Assembly (NCBI RefSeq): GCF_021130785.1
Contig: NC_060215.1
Location: forward strand, 118,072,501-118,136,500
From: Homalodisca vitripennis
Taxonomy: Eukaryota > Arthropoda > Insecta > Hemiptera > Cicadellidae
Length of the DNA: 64,000 bases
Reading direction: 5' to 3'
Made by a program: the position numbers and the translations under genes
Part shown: positions 40,701 through 55,700 of the stretch, piece after piece
Position numbering within the stretch: the stretch's first letter is position 1
Layout: each line of letters starts with the position of its first letter
The notes under the pieces: generated by a model
Databases searched by the model: none
What the model was told of the DNA's origin: nothing
Seen by the model: the letters and a program-made list of their open reading frames with translations, nothing else

Positions 40701-43700
40701 AGAAATCATAAGCCTAGGTTAGCCATGATAAACATAAGGTGCTCTTCCTATCACTCTTTTTCTTTTTGTCCTTATCATATATTTTCAATTTACCTGGATG
40801 GCAATACGAAAACAATTTCTTTTGATTTTATTAATCTTATACTTCACATAACAATAAATTTGAGTTCATATACATACATTATTCAAATGTCTGCAACAAA
40901 TATTTCATAATTGCCAATTTTAAAACTAACAAAGATATACTTCCTGCTAATTTTAGTCTAGCCATTGAGTGTATACATAAATATATAATTGACTACAATG
41001 TAATGTAAAATCATAAATAGATAAAAATCAAATGAAATTATGAAATTCTTTTTTGTATCAATAATAGTTCTAGCATACATGGATTTTCCTGTAGTACAAT
41101 TATGTTCATCACCTCTTATTCTGTATTCATTTACATTTTCTTGTACCTTATTGTATCTTGTAACTATCTTATCTTATCTTGTAACTATAAAAAATGTAAA
41201 CCATAGGAAATGTCATAATATTAAGTTCTCTAAATGCTTAGGTAAACATGATGGTCTATCTGGTACACATTTAATAATTCTCAGAAATTCTTTAGCCCCA
41301 TCATTATTTTATTCAATACTTTGTTGTTACCTCATCAATCAAATTCATGTATCAAATGTGAATGATAAAAGGCACGTAACGAGCATTACAAAACTAACAC
41401 TTAATCTTAGCTTATACAGCAAGAAACTACTCTAACTACTTTTTTATGAACATTTTGCACATGAACCTTGCAAATCAACCTACTTTTTAAATAAACATTA
41501 AAAAATTGGGCTCTTGTTACCCTAGTATCTCATTAGATAATGTCAAAATTATGCAACACGAAAGCTAAGAACTCATTGTGTTGCCTAAATTACGTTTTGA
41601 GTACTGAAATCATGGCAAGTACTAAGTAGTATTGCTAAAGTACTGTTTTGGTCTCGCTGGATCTCTTCACACAGACGTGGACTGCATGTTAAGTCTGCCA
41701 TAGTATCAGAGATCTCAGATGATGTATTAAGCAGAAAGTGAGATTGAACTAAACTCACATTAGCATGAAAATCCTCTTATTTTTAAAATACTTTTGTCGA
41801 AAATCCCAAAGTTATGAAAAATTGAAGAAACAGTAATTTACACTTATTTTTGAAAAATGAAGAAACATACTGGGAGGATAATATATTTGGCTTATATTTT
41901 CTCTCACTAAATATTTAATTATGCTGTAATATACTTACAATTATTTTCTCTCACTAAATATTTAATTATGCTGTAATATACTTACAATTACTATAGACAA
42001 CGTTTTCATTTTGAGTTTATAATCACCACTTAAATTCTAAAAACATACAAATAAAAACATGAATTGGATTGACTGGGACTAATGGATCACTTACCTGGTC
42101 TATTGTAAAAGCAATGACAGCAGAAAAATATGATTAAACACTTCTTAAAGTATTTGTCAAGTGAGTAATTGTGGTTGTAGTCACCTTGACTTGTTATTTT
42201 TATTGTTGAGTGAAGGAAAATGAGTAACAGGAGTTTTAATGACCAAAGTCAGCTTGTTTAAGAGTAATCCATGTGGAGGTTCACATCCATGACAAAACTC
42301 TATGGGGTTAAGTATACTGTATGCTATATTATATGGTATTTATTGGAAATGTTTGGGTAAAAAAATAAATTTTTGATGACAGTTCTAAGAAGTTAAAGGA
42401 CAGGACAAACATTTTCTGTTTATGTCATCAAGTACAAAGTAGTACTATGTGGAATGAATTATATGTCAATCAATCATCCAGTATTTTATTGATGTTTTAT
42501 TGGCATCAGTCAAGGTAATAAGAGGATTTACTACTGACGAGTTGTAAATTTAACGTTGCTGTAAACAGTCAGCTGTAGCTATGTCCATAGTTCAATGAAT
42601 ATGTTATACTCCTTATTGGTAGTAACTGTGTATTTGTCTTTTCATTCAGCAACTGAATTATATTGAATAACAGTTGTGGCAATAAAGTAGAATTTTTCCA
42701 ATGGCTGTAGTTCTTCTGCACATAGATATTTTCTGCGTAGTGCATTAGTTTTATTGTTTGAATGTACATTTATTCATAGACTAAATACTGTTTTGAAATT
42801 TGTACACATTGTTTCAAAATTATTTGCAAAAGCAAAATGTGGCTACTTCATAATTCTTAAATCTTATGGCAGTATGCAGGATTATTATTATTATTATTAT
42901 TTATTTATTTAAATGTTACAATACAGATTTCAAAATCCAATTACATTGTAACATATTAATATATTATACATTTATATCTTATTACTAGCAAATTACACAG
43001 CAAAATCACTTTAAAAATATACTTTTAAATCCCTGTCAATGCTCTTCATGCCTTCCTATATTTAACAAAAATAACAAATAAATAAACCCTATTATAGTAT
43101 ACTTGTAAATAAATTATAGAAAGTACTAAATTGCACAATGCAATTGATTAAAACAATAGACACACTAACAGTAACAATACCGTACATATTTTATTTTATA
43201 TTTTGAATTCCTTACAATTGAACCCAATTGTTTGATAATATTTAAACAACTAGAATTCAAAGCAGTGTCTGATTGTTGCGGTGAATGAGGTCAAGGTTGA
43301 TGACAATATATCGACATGATCGGGCAGAGCGTTGTGTAGTCGCATCATTGTATTGATAGGGGAATTTGTGCCTAGATTTGAGTAAGCAAAATGAGAACTG
43401 AACAACGCTCTAACCCTAGACGAGGGGCGGGGAACATTAAAGTCCAAACGGGCAAGCAGTACACTGCAGTCTACCTTACCAGTTATTAGCTTCTTTAAGA
43501 AAACTAGCAAACCCACACAGCGCCACCTACGAAGGCTCTCGAACTCAAACAAAGTCAATAGTTTGGAATACTTCATCAAATAAGTATAAACTCCAAATGT
43601 TTAAAGTACAACAATCTTAAAAACTTGATTTGTATTTGATCGATCATTTCAATTAAATAATATTGGAATGGGTTCCAAATTATAAATCCAAAGTCAAGTT

Positions 43701-46700
43701 TTGAACAAACTAAAGAAAGGTACAATAATTTTAACGTTGAAAACTTTTTTGAAAAAATCGCTAGATCTGCATAAAACTCTAAATGTTTTGTATGCTTTTT
43801 TACACATATCAATTATATGATTAGAAAAGGAAAAATTAGTATCAAAAATAACACCCAAATCTTTGAAATTTGAACAAACTGACAAAATATTGTTGTTTAA
43901 TGAGTAATCAAATTGTAAGACGTTCCTTGTTTTCCTAGTGTACCTCATGCCAACACACTTGTCCGCATTAAATCGTAGGCCTGTTTGGCTCCACATGAAT
44001 AAACGATCTAAGTCATCTTGCATCAATTCACAGTCATTCATAGTATTGATTTCCCGAAAAATTTTCGTATCATCCGCATACAACAAGACTTTACTATTTT
44101 TTACACATTCCACAATATCATTTATAAATATAATAAATAATAGCGGACCAAGATTAGAGCCCTGAGGTACACCAGATTGTACATAAAATTCACTAGAAGA
44201 AAATCCACTGTATGTCACTATCTGTTTCCTGTTTACAAGGTACGATGAAAAAAATTTTATAGAACTTTCAGAAAATCCAAAAAATAATAGTTTAGTAATT
44301 CTAAATGATTGACCTTGTCAAATTCTTTCGAAAATCAGTATAAACTACGTCAACCTGGCCCCCTTGATCTAAAATTGAAGAGCAAAAATCTGTGAAGTAT
44401 AACAGGTTTGTATTAATAGAACACCCGGGAAACAAGCAATGCTGAAAAGGCGTAATATAATTTTGCACTTGATTGAAAATTCTATTGTATAAAATTGACT
44501 CGAATAGTTTAGCTGGAGTTGACAACAAGGCAACTGGTCTATAGTTTTGTATATAATTTTTTAAGACTTTCTTAAATATTGGAACTACTTTAGTTAGTTT
44601 CCAGCGGTCAGGAAAAACATTTAATTTAATTGAAATGTTAAATAAGTGCTTTAAAGGTTCCATTAAAGATTGAAAACAACCTTTAAAAATATAAGAGGGA
44701 ATGCTATCTGGACCACACAATTGCTTGAATTTGAGCTTTTTAAAAGTTTGCAACAGCTCCTGGTCAGTAACAGCTCCTAAACGGAAACAACCAATACTAG
44801 AGTGAACGGAAGAACTGAGCGCAATGCCCGCCAGCTGATCACAGTCCAGTGCAGAGTTATCGTACACTGATTTAAAATACCGAGCAAAGGCCTCTGCTAT
44901 CTCCGCACCGCCCTCCACCTCACCCCCGTCCACCATCATTGTTGTAGTTCTGCTATCAGTCGACCTCAACCTCCCCACCGCACTTCAGAATGACATAGGA
45001 TTGTTTACAATATCTTGTTCTAAAGAGGAAGTATAATTTAGATAATCAGATTTGATACACTGCGTTGATTCCGCTCTAATTAAATTAAATTCATCCAACA
45101 TGTATTCAAATTTTAACTTTTTGAATTGTTTGCGTAATCTTTCTTTCTTTTTAATAACTTTTATTGTACCGTATGAAAACCAGAATGGATATTTAATTTT
45201 ATGTTGCTTTGTTAAAGGTATGTGTTTATTAAGTTTATAATACAATATATTATAAAAAATATCGACACCGTCATTAACGTTATAAGTATTTAAGACATCT
45301 TCCCAGTTCAGGAAATTAGCCGAATTATAGAGAGCTAAGTAATCACCTTTTTTAAAATTATACCTGTTATTTCTCAGAAACAAATCTGTTGTCTTATCTA
45401 TGACACATTCAAAAAGAATTTGCAATGGTGGTTGATAACGATCCAACACCAAAGGCTCTTCCTCTAACACTTTTAAATCTATATCTGTTAAAACTAGATC
45501 CAAAGTTCTCCCGGAACAATTCAACACATTATTCTTCAATTAAGATTGAACATTTGCATAAAAAATAATAACTGTCTGCAAATGTCTCCTCCATTAGTCA
45601 AAGTAAAATTGATTCCAGTTATAGGCAAATTGAAATCTCCAATGATTAAAATTTGTTCAACTTTGGAGAGTTTGAATTGTTCCAATTTTTCAAAAAACCC
45701 TTTATACATTGATATTGATGAATTAGGAGGAAAATACACTACAGCCAGAATAATTGAAAAAGATTTAGTTAAATTAATTCGCACCCAGATGTGTTCCCCA
45801 TTAGTTTCTAAACTATAAATGCGACTAGATTTTAAATTATTTTTAATAGCTACCAAGACTCCCCCACCCATTACACCCAACCCTCCTCTATCTCTCCTGT
45901 ATACACTATAGCTATCATCAAATAGTTCCGAGTTACTTATAGATTCATAAAGCCAGCTTTCTGTGAGTGCAATGATTTTATAGCTGTTATTTATGACTCC
46001 CAATGTAAAAGGTAATGTCTTGGTCCTAAGACCCCTTACATTTTGATAATAAATATTTATATTACTACACATTATTTAAGTAAAAAATAAATATACAAAT
46101 ATATAAACTGAATATATGCGACTAATAATTTAATGTGAACCTACATTCTTAAAGAATAAAAAAAACATACATATTCAGAAATTTCAATTGTAACTAATTC
46201 AAAATGAGGCAGGATGCAAGACATGCACTTACGTAGAATCAAAACACCTAATAAACTAAGAGAAACAAATAACACATGCGATGAATAAATACAGAGGATA
46301 TACCAAGATAAAAAATAAGAACAAAACATACATTGGCGTTGCGATAACAGCTGGCAGCTCAAGCTTCGGCTTCGCTCCTTCCCTCCATCCCTGGTCCCGT
46401 CCTCGATTCACGTCTCAGTCGCTCCAGGTCCAAGTGCTCCTCTATCACCTCAGGTCGATCTCCATCAGATTTTCGTAGAAAGATCTTACCGGCAACAGTA
46501 ATCCAGACAAACTTGAAACTTAGCTCTTCCTTCAGCTTGCGAGTGTCTGCCCACAGAATACTTGTTTCACGAGTCATCGCCAGGATCACGTATACTGACA
46601 GATCACTGGAGAAGCCTAAGTTTGAAGCCGAGAAGCCTCTTTTCTTCATGGCCAGGCGGTGAACTTGCTCCATGTCGAACCTAGGACAAAGCTTCACAAT

Positions 46701-49700
46701 GATGTGTCATGGACCACATCTTCCAGGAATGGCAGCCAGGCGATGCGCCGCGTCGATCATTGACGGAACCATCTTGAATCCCAAGACATCAGCCACTGCT
46801 ATCACCAAATCAGTCACATTTTCAGTTTTATTTTCTGGAATACCTTGAATTTCCAAACAGTTGCTCTTCAAATACTGCGAATTAGAATTCAGTTTTTTCT
46901 CAGGCTAGACAGCTCTCGCCTAAGCGAAATGCTGTCACTTATCAACAAGTCGATGTTTTCACTCTGGATCTTCACTTTGCCTTCAGTATGGCCTACATTC
47001 CTTTCAATTTCCACCAGCTTTTCCGAATAAAAGTCCAGCGTTTTATTAATTTCAGCTGTGAATTTCTTGTTATCTTCTTTTATTGAATTAATATCAGATT
47101 TCAATGAGGCACTGTTCCATTCCATACGAGTAATCTTAGAAAGGATAAGGTCAAGTTTTTCTTCTGTAGCTTGCATGTCACTGGCACTCCGAGCACGGGT
47201 ACGCACAGTCTTGTTGTTATCGCCCATAGAAGTAGACGACTGATTCCAGTTGACAGATATCAACACAGCTGACTTGATACACGTGCTTTAACTGGTGTCT
47301 CAGCTCCCAACACAAGTAACCTCACTTTGCACGAGGCAGAAGTAATTACAGTTAAAAAGGTTTATTAAAACACATCCACTGAAAATAACTTGGTAAGAGT
47401 TTACGTCAAAAGTAACCTAATAAATAAGTATTTTATAAATAACTCTTACATAAACCTTTAAACAAATGAAAAATCACAGAGCTGAGACTAAGCACGTCTA
47501 CTCCATGCTAGCGCTCCTCCTGGTTTTGAACAAGTGAAGTAAAATTTAACATTTAATATTCATATTCTGTTTAGAAAAGATATACAACTTAGCAACAGAT
47601 ATTTTTACTGCATGGTTAGTATTTGTTTAAGATCGTATTGAATTAGATAATAAGAATAATAATACTTTAGATGTACAATGCTATTGATGACACCATTCAG
47701 TGTACAATGTTGTGCCAATGAATAAAGAAATTTTGATTTGATTTGATTTGATTTGAATTGTATAGAATGTGCTGAATAAAATTATATACTGTAAGACATA
47801 TTTTTTTCTAATACAGTATAGTATTTTTTAGCAATAATCCTGAAAATATTACATAATTTTGCCTGACATATTATATGAATTGAAATATTTTAATTGTGAC
47901 AGGGGAATGAAACTCATGATGATGGAATGATTCTGAAAGGTTCTGGTCGCTCTTCCCGAAACAATAGAACTGTAAGTATACCATTCCTAGTAAAAATGTG
48001 GATAAGCTGAACAAATTCAAATGTTGTTTTGATGAGATTGATTGAGATGTTTCAAATCATGTTTGATTTGGTTTAATTGGTGCTTGTCTCATTTAAGGAG
48101 AATTCTTACAGAGGGTTTTGTTAGAAGATGATTAAAAGTTGTTTTTATTCAAAATTAAACTTTGTATTTATTAAATTTTGTCAAAGAATTAATAGTAAAT
48201 CGTTTTATCTATAAAATTTAGATTTATTATTTTATCAAAATTAATTACTTTAAATCCAATAAAATCATTTAAATTTTTTCTAAATGCATTTATTGTTTTA
48301 AATTCTAAACTAAGCTAAAATTTTCAGAAATCAATTAGATTAATTTCATGTTAACCCTCCAACTAGCAATTTTCATAATATGTAAATTTTGGGTGTTTTG
48401 AACTTGTACTTTAAAAATATTTTAAATAAATATAACACAATTGTGCATTATATTATGTTTATATGGTTAAGGATTTTGAAGACTTATTTTTGGCATAGTT
48501 CATAGTTTGGAAAATTGGTAACAGTAATTGTTAAAAAGCAAGAATTTTCAATAACCAAAAGCAGATTGGTGTGAATCATGTACACATACAATGAAAAATA
48601 GAAGGATAGGGATTTTGAGAGTTTTTAAGAAGTTTTAGGAGAGAAATATGTTTTATTTTTATATGATTTGGACAAATACATGAGAGCTGTGTGGAATGGA
48701 TCAGATTCAGGTTAGAGCTATATATCTAATTGAACTAGTATTTTTAACTATTACTTAGATAATTAGAATGATATAAAAATTAATAAAGACAAATATTTAA
48801 ATTTGATTGTATTTGTTGCAGATTGATATAGAGGCACTTCGTTGCGCCAAATGTTGTATCCCAATCCCGCCAGATGACCCTAAAATTGTAATTATATACT
48901 TAACCACTTCTTATATAGAGTATAATACTAATTCTTAGGATATTCTAGTACATATTCTACCCAAGAAGAATTACTTGAACAGTAACAACAATATAGAATG
49001 GAATCAAAATCAGATTTGTGATCTATTCCTTAAAAAAAGAGTTTGTGAGGAGATGGAGCTGACCAGGCATGAAGATATATAGTTTCCTTCCAAACTGTTT
49101 TGCTTTCAAATGGACCATACTATTAAGTTAAGCAGTAATTTTAGTAGTTTGGTGAAGAACTAAATAATCATGGTATATTTTTGCTCCAAACGATTAGAAA
49201 TTTATTTTTTTAGTGATGTACCATGAAATACTAATGCTCTGCTACTTAAAAATAGGATTAATAAAAAAATTTTAGTTGTTAGACCAAGTGTATGTGGTTC
49301 CCAAGAAAAGGGATATCAGTTCCTGTTAAAGTAACAATTTCAGTAAGTCATATATATGACTTACTGAAATTGTTATTTTTGTTTAGGTTTTGTAGGTATA
49401 TATAAATATACCTATCAAAAGAAATCCATAATGTTGGTTATTTATGGCTGTCATTATTACTTTGTTCTGTCAACCTGTAAAATGTAATCATTACATTATG
49501 AAACTACAAGTACAGATATTATATATATATTTTGTTTTTACATTATAATATTATTTCAAAGATATTATTATAATATTGTGTTGATTGTATTTATTTCTAC
49601 CTACTTGTACTGCTTAGAGTGAGTTAGAACAGAACACATTGTGAGTTGTACTTAAACTTTGTTATATTTTTTATTTCTAAAAATTAAAATTTTTAGCTGA

Positions 49701-52700
49701 CTGTGGGTCAAAATTGTTTTATTACTAGAAATAAAAAATAAACACTCAGAAAATAGTTCATAATAAACCTAAATATTTTATTCATGTATAACACTAAAAT
49801 ATTTAAAGTAAACTGTAGCTTGGTTTCTTAAAAACACAATGATAAAATTATAATGGCAATAATTTATTTTAATTGTTATAATATTAATAGGTTATAATAT
49901 CCATTGTTATAATTTAATTTTCAGTCAAATTGATTGCTAGTTTTGGTCTACACAATGCCAGGAACACCAGTCAGGCTTGTGTTAAATAAGTTTCTTGATT
50001 ACTAGTAATCTACGGTTGAATCTGTTCTTATCATTTATCAATTAATTAACTTTATTTTGCAACATTGTTATTGCATCACCAGAGACCTTTGCCATATTCT
50101 GGATTTAGAAGGATCGAACCAACAATTTTTGGTTTAAACGTCACATATTTTCAAGTTGTGCATCATAAAGTTATCTAGATGAGTACCTAAACTAAATGAA
50201 ATATATATTCTTGGGTCATAAAGTCCTTAAGTTTTTGACTTGATCAAAACCAAGTGCTACATCCAGATTCAGGAAAGATAAGCCTTTATGCCAGGAGGAG
50301 GAAGCTTGGTTTGAGTAATTCACATGGAGGTTAATTACTCTAATAAAAATATTGACAGATATGTACAGTTCGAGGACTTTAGCTGCACGTGTGACCTTGA
50401 GTGTGTGGTGATAGGCGGGAGGGGTGGCGGGGTAGCATTATGCGCTGCGTCCCGAAAACATTTCCTGTGACTCATGGGTAAAACCCTCCTTTCAGGAATC
50501 GGATTGGCCCAAATAACTCATCACACTCGCTACAATCAGTCTGTTCTGTGGCATTGCTGATTGTGGTGGAATTAAATAATAAGAGAATACCAAATAATAG
50601 CAATAATAGGACTTGTCCTTGTTTTTAAGTTGTTATAGTGTTATTTAGTGTGTTTTTGAAAATAACGTATTTGTCAATACTAATCTGCAAATCGAAATTG
50701 TGAGTTTAAAGTCGTTAAAGAGATTGTTGCGCCTTTATCTCAGTGGCTAGCATGTAAACGCAACCCGCCACACAGATAGCGTTTATTTGTTGAATAGGTA
50801 GTATTTGGGCCCTACGAGCACAGCTAAATTCCTCCAACTGTATAGTGTCTGATATTTGATTTTAAGTGAAGTGCATAAGCACAAAATAGGATTTTAATAG
50901 ACTATTTTACAAAAGAACATGTTTTCTCTGTTGGTTGATACCATTTGAACCAACAGAAGGGCTTTGTGGAATATATTAGATTGAGTTTAAATATGTATTT
51001 TTACATGAAATATGAGTTTTACATTGTTATTTACAATTTAGTGTAATATACAAATGTGTAAAAACAAATTTTTAGATTTGATTTTAATTGTTGCAGAACA
51101 AGATAACTTGCAACCGATGTTACTGCCAATTCACGTTTCCATCTAAAGAACTGAGAATACCTCAGTATGACAGTTACGTAAGTATAGTCTTAGCCACTTT
51201 TTGGTAAAACTGCATGCACAAGCAAGGAGTGGGGTGAACCACATATGGGTATGAGTTGAGATGGATGTTTTGTTCTTAGCCTAGGTCCTAACTTATGTTG
51301 AGTATGCACTGAGATAGGTAGCGAAATTGACTTTTGATTAATGTAAAAGGTTCATCACCAGTAATTGTAAAAAAATCAAGTTGTTGACCTCTAGGGTGAT
51401 CGCCAATTTAGGGGGGTCGTTGAAGTTTTGAAAATTGCCATTTGGATAATCGCCTTAATAATCTCGCTTATTATTAGCTAAACCAAATCAAAATCTTTTT
51501 TAATACCATAAAAATCACAAAAAGTATCGACAAAGTCACATTTGCAGTTACAACCAAGTTTAATACCAAACTCTTATGCCTTGTGTTGTACGAGTTATTA
51601 TAACTGTGTGGCTTTATTAGTTCTGGGTTTTGAAAATTATCTTTCATTAAATCCAAAATATACAGATTTATGACAGTTTAACTTTTAAAGTGATGTTTAC
51701 AATATTCTAAGCTATGTGAATTAGTAATTATTCTTATAGCTTTTTTTGGAGAAACTATTAATAAAACAATCAAGTAAACTATTAATTTTGTTTGCATTTC
51801 TCCACTCAATCGGCATACATTTAAAAATGGATTGAAAGAAGGTAAAATAAGCAGAAGACAGTTACTTAACCATGGAAGTATTAAAATAAATAAAATAATC
51901 AAACAATGTACTTCGAATTAGCAAAATAACATTAATTTGATGAATTTTGATATGAACTCACAATTTATGGGCATCACAGATATTGACTACTTTGATATAA
52001 TGAAAAATCTTTGGACAAGCTTCATCAACATGCACAAAATTACTTTTTTGTTTCGTTGAAACCTCAGCCTTCGACATCAGATTGTGTTAGTAGTCTGGTA
52101 CACCATTTTTTGAGTAACCTTAGCCTGGTGCCCTCGGAAGCTACTTGGTAGTCGTAGATGCCCTAGTCCTATTAACCCTCCAAGTGCTGGTTAGAACTGC
52201 CTTAAGTGCTGGGCATTTTTCAGTATGTTTGCAAGCGTTTAGAAAGTTTTTTTTTATATACTGTTACCTTAATGTAAATACTACATATTATATATCATTA
52301 TTTTCAGGAAAGATCACAGAATATGATAATAATACTTATATGACTTACCTTTACATGGTAAAATATTGCTGAATGTAAATCTTGACAAAAAAAAAAAAAA
52401 AAAGTTTTTATTTTTTCACTTTGAGCTTAGATATCATTTCACCAAAGTTATGAAAATAAAAAATCCAAGATATACAAGTTGTAGGTAATTTAATAATGAA
52501 CCCAAAAGTATATACATCTTATTGGTTTACATATTGACAGAATTCACTCAGAGCAAAAAACGATAAATTGTAACACGTAAAAAATCAGTGATATTTGAAA
52601 CATTGTGTACTACATTGTAACATGTAGTCTTTCTTCACTTTCACGTCTCAAAATGTGTTCAGTTCACAAAATATCACAATTAAAATCAACAATAAACTAA

Positions 52701-55700
52701 AATAATTAATTAAAAAAATATATTATGTACATAAATGTACATACGACGGAACAGCAATAAACAGAACGACCGAACCGTATGACTTGGAAATAAACATACG
52801 CTTAGAAACAGCTGTCGTATAGCGCCGGTCTTTGAGCAAAGACGTGCTCCATAGAGTATAACGAGTTCCGCATTTCTTCTAGTTTAATACTATATAAAAT
52901 AGTTCGTGATATTCCGTAATATATAGCCACTAGCGTGGTTTAAAGAGATCGCGTTTCTGACATCGCGCTCCGCGAGGTCAGCACTGGAAACAGGTACGCT
53001 AACATCGCGCTACGCGATGTCAGCACCTGGAGGGTTAACAACCTCAGCCTACATTTCAGAAGCTAGTTGGTAGTTATGTGTGCCACATTACGCGTAACAT
53101 CCTCAGCCTGATGGCCATGTATAAAAGTAAAGAAAGTGTAGCTCTAATAATATTATCTACTATTTTACAGCCGTTTTACCAGCCGCGCCTTCTCAGTGCC
53201 CCCGAAGAAGACATCAAACAAAAACCAGTGCAGCATGTAAGTATATTTTTTATTATTCTATAATAAATGTATCAGACTAGTTCAATAAATCAAAATAATC
53301 TTTATTAGTATTCTTCTTTCTTTAATAAACTTTTATCTTTATCTTAATTTGAATATTTTGTTCATTGAACAGTGTCAATTTATTCAAGAAAAATAGTCAA
53401 ATTATAATGCATAATTATAATACAAAGCTTATAATTTAATTTTTATCAAATATCTAACGAGTATAAAAGAATATGGACATGCACAAAATAATATAAAGAT
53501 CTTAAAGGAAATTACTCAAACTCTTTTAACCCTAGAATGGTAACGTGTAGTCTCTCAGACGACGCAAGCTATAAAAACCGGTCCAGTTGGCAGGTGCATG
53601 ACGTGACCGACCCCCCAATACCAATACCTTCCCTCTGCCAGCCAAGGTCAATGCTGGTTAGGGTTTCATTTTGTTTCATTCACTTAGTTAATTTCAGTGA
53701 GACCATAGTAGTCTGGTAGACTACGCGTTACCGTTTATGTTACTTTTTTGTTCCTGAGTAAATATATGAAAAAAGCGAATGTAGTGTTAGTTTTTGTGAT
53801 AATGTTTATCGTGGATGGTCAACTAACCATGGCTGATCCACTGAACACTAGTTTTGAAATAAGAGAAATACTATCTGAACTTGAACGAAGTGATTGTGAT
53901 GAACAAGAAATTGATCATGATGAAAAGTTTTTTTGATCATTTTGATCAACTCATTTGTTATTTATGTCCATCAGGCATTATCAAAAAAATTAAACCAATG
54001 ACAAGAAGGGCATTTGCTAAAGAAATATGTGTTGAACTAACAACTCCGCACATTCAGGGAAGACAAAAACTGCCAAATTTATCAAGGAATCTCAAACGCA
54101 ACATTGAAGATGTCGTTGGCCCATCAACATTTGAGGCTCAAAATGTTATTGAAGAAGCAGGAACAAGGAAGATTTGTGCAGTTTGCCCAGCGAAAAAATG
54201 GAGAATGACTCGATTCCAGTGCACAAAATGTTATAAGCATATTTGCTTGGAGCACCGAGGAATGCTGTGTGTAAAGTGTTCCAATAAAGACTGAAATCAA
54301 CAAAAATCAGGAAACATGACCTCTAAGATGTAAATAATGTCATTTGTAAATAAATTTAATTTTAATTTAATTTTTATAAATTTGTATTAATTTTTTCCCT
54401 AAAGTAGTCTGAGAGACTACGCGTTACCATTTATGTGTGCCAAATAGGCGTTACCGTTCTAGGGTTAAAGAATATAAAACTAATGCTACCAAAAACTCTT
54501 GTAACTTTCTTTTAAAAAAAGTAAATTTTAATTTGATAAAATTCCCCACTTATTATTTTGTTTAATCAGGAACTTTTCTTATAAATTTATTTCCTATGTA
54601 TAATGTATTTTTTATATCATTTCAAACGATGGAGGACAAGAGATTATAAATTCATTTTTATATCTGGTATCATAGTGATACAGTACATTATTGCTTCTGC
54701 TGGATGTTTAATATTTAATATACATGATGGCTTAAACAAAATAATGTCCATATATAGTTAATTTATTTAATTTCTTAAAGCGTTCTTTGACAGATTAAAA
54801 AACTTTTAATTTTAAAATGGTTGTGATAGCTTTTTTTGAACTTTTAGTATTACAATGAGATTTTCTTTTTTATTAGCCCCATATAGCCTACACACAGTTC
54901 ATAATTATGTAATGTGAAACTGAATGTGAGAAAAATAGATAAATTTTAAGTTGGCAGTACTGCATAAATAGGACATTCTCCTTATTACATACTAGCAAGA
55001 ATTATAATTATTTTGGTATGAACACTCCATTATAAGTTACTGTCAACTATTAACCCCAAAAATTTAACTTCCTTGGCAAATTCTATTTCTTTTGCTTCAA
55101 TTTCAATGAGTGGAGTAATTCATTATTTATTTTGTTATGTTTTAAAACTTAGCCACTTTGTTTTTTCCCTTTTTATATATACATTGTGTCGGATAAACTG
55201 TTTTGTGAATTAGTCACTTCTATATATGATATAATTTCTATATGTTCTTTTTTTACCTGACATTTTATAATATGAGTCATCTGTGTACAGGCATAGGCTT
55301 ATAGATGGCTTGAAGCTTAGGCAGTTTTTTAAAGTTTTCAGGTAACAAAGAAAAATGAGCGGTTATAATATAGAAGTTGATACATGTTTGTGTTCATTCC
55401 CTGTTTTATAATGTTATACGATTTAAATTCATCTCTTCGGCAATCAGTAGTAAAAATAGTAATTTGGTATTTGTAATCTTCATTGCACAACTGATCAAGC
55501 ACTGTACATGAAATATTTTGTAAAATTTAAGTGTAAAGAAATGTTTTTGCCTCTTTAGCAAAATGCTCCTGAAAGTGTCAACAGCTTATTTGTAAGGTAA
55601 AAGGAATGAAGGTGGTTGCATCTGTAACCAATCATGCAAGAACATTTCTACTCCATCATCATCATCATCCTATTCTTCTTCAAGAGGCACCAAACATGTG

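Larger units (their letters stand above)
42881..47500 (-). mobile_element. Near full-length LINE (CR1/Jockey group, different lineage), minus strand
   Basis: ORF1 lies at 47227-46359 and ORF2 at 46072-43250, followed by a 3' part ending in an AATAAT...-type repeat tail (42882-42908 on the plus strand as tta repeats). The ORF1 type (no PHD finger) and the ORF2 sequence differ clearly from the 23.7 kb LINE. Several frameshifts show it is older. Confidence 0.8.

Noticed and set aside
41040..41435. 131-codon + strand open frame in an intron
   Set aside because: Leu/Ser/Tyr-rich, AT-driven composition, no family motif, no splice context; likely chance.
48822..51177. Assignment to the aphid bicycle effector family
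   Set aside because: Only one Cys-Tyr-Cys triplet, phase-0 instead of phase-2 exons and no signal peptide seen. Architecture alone is not homology.
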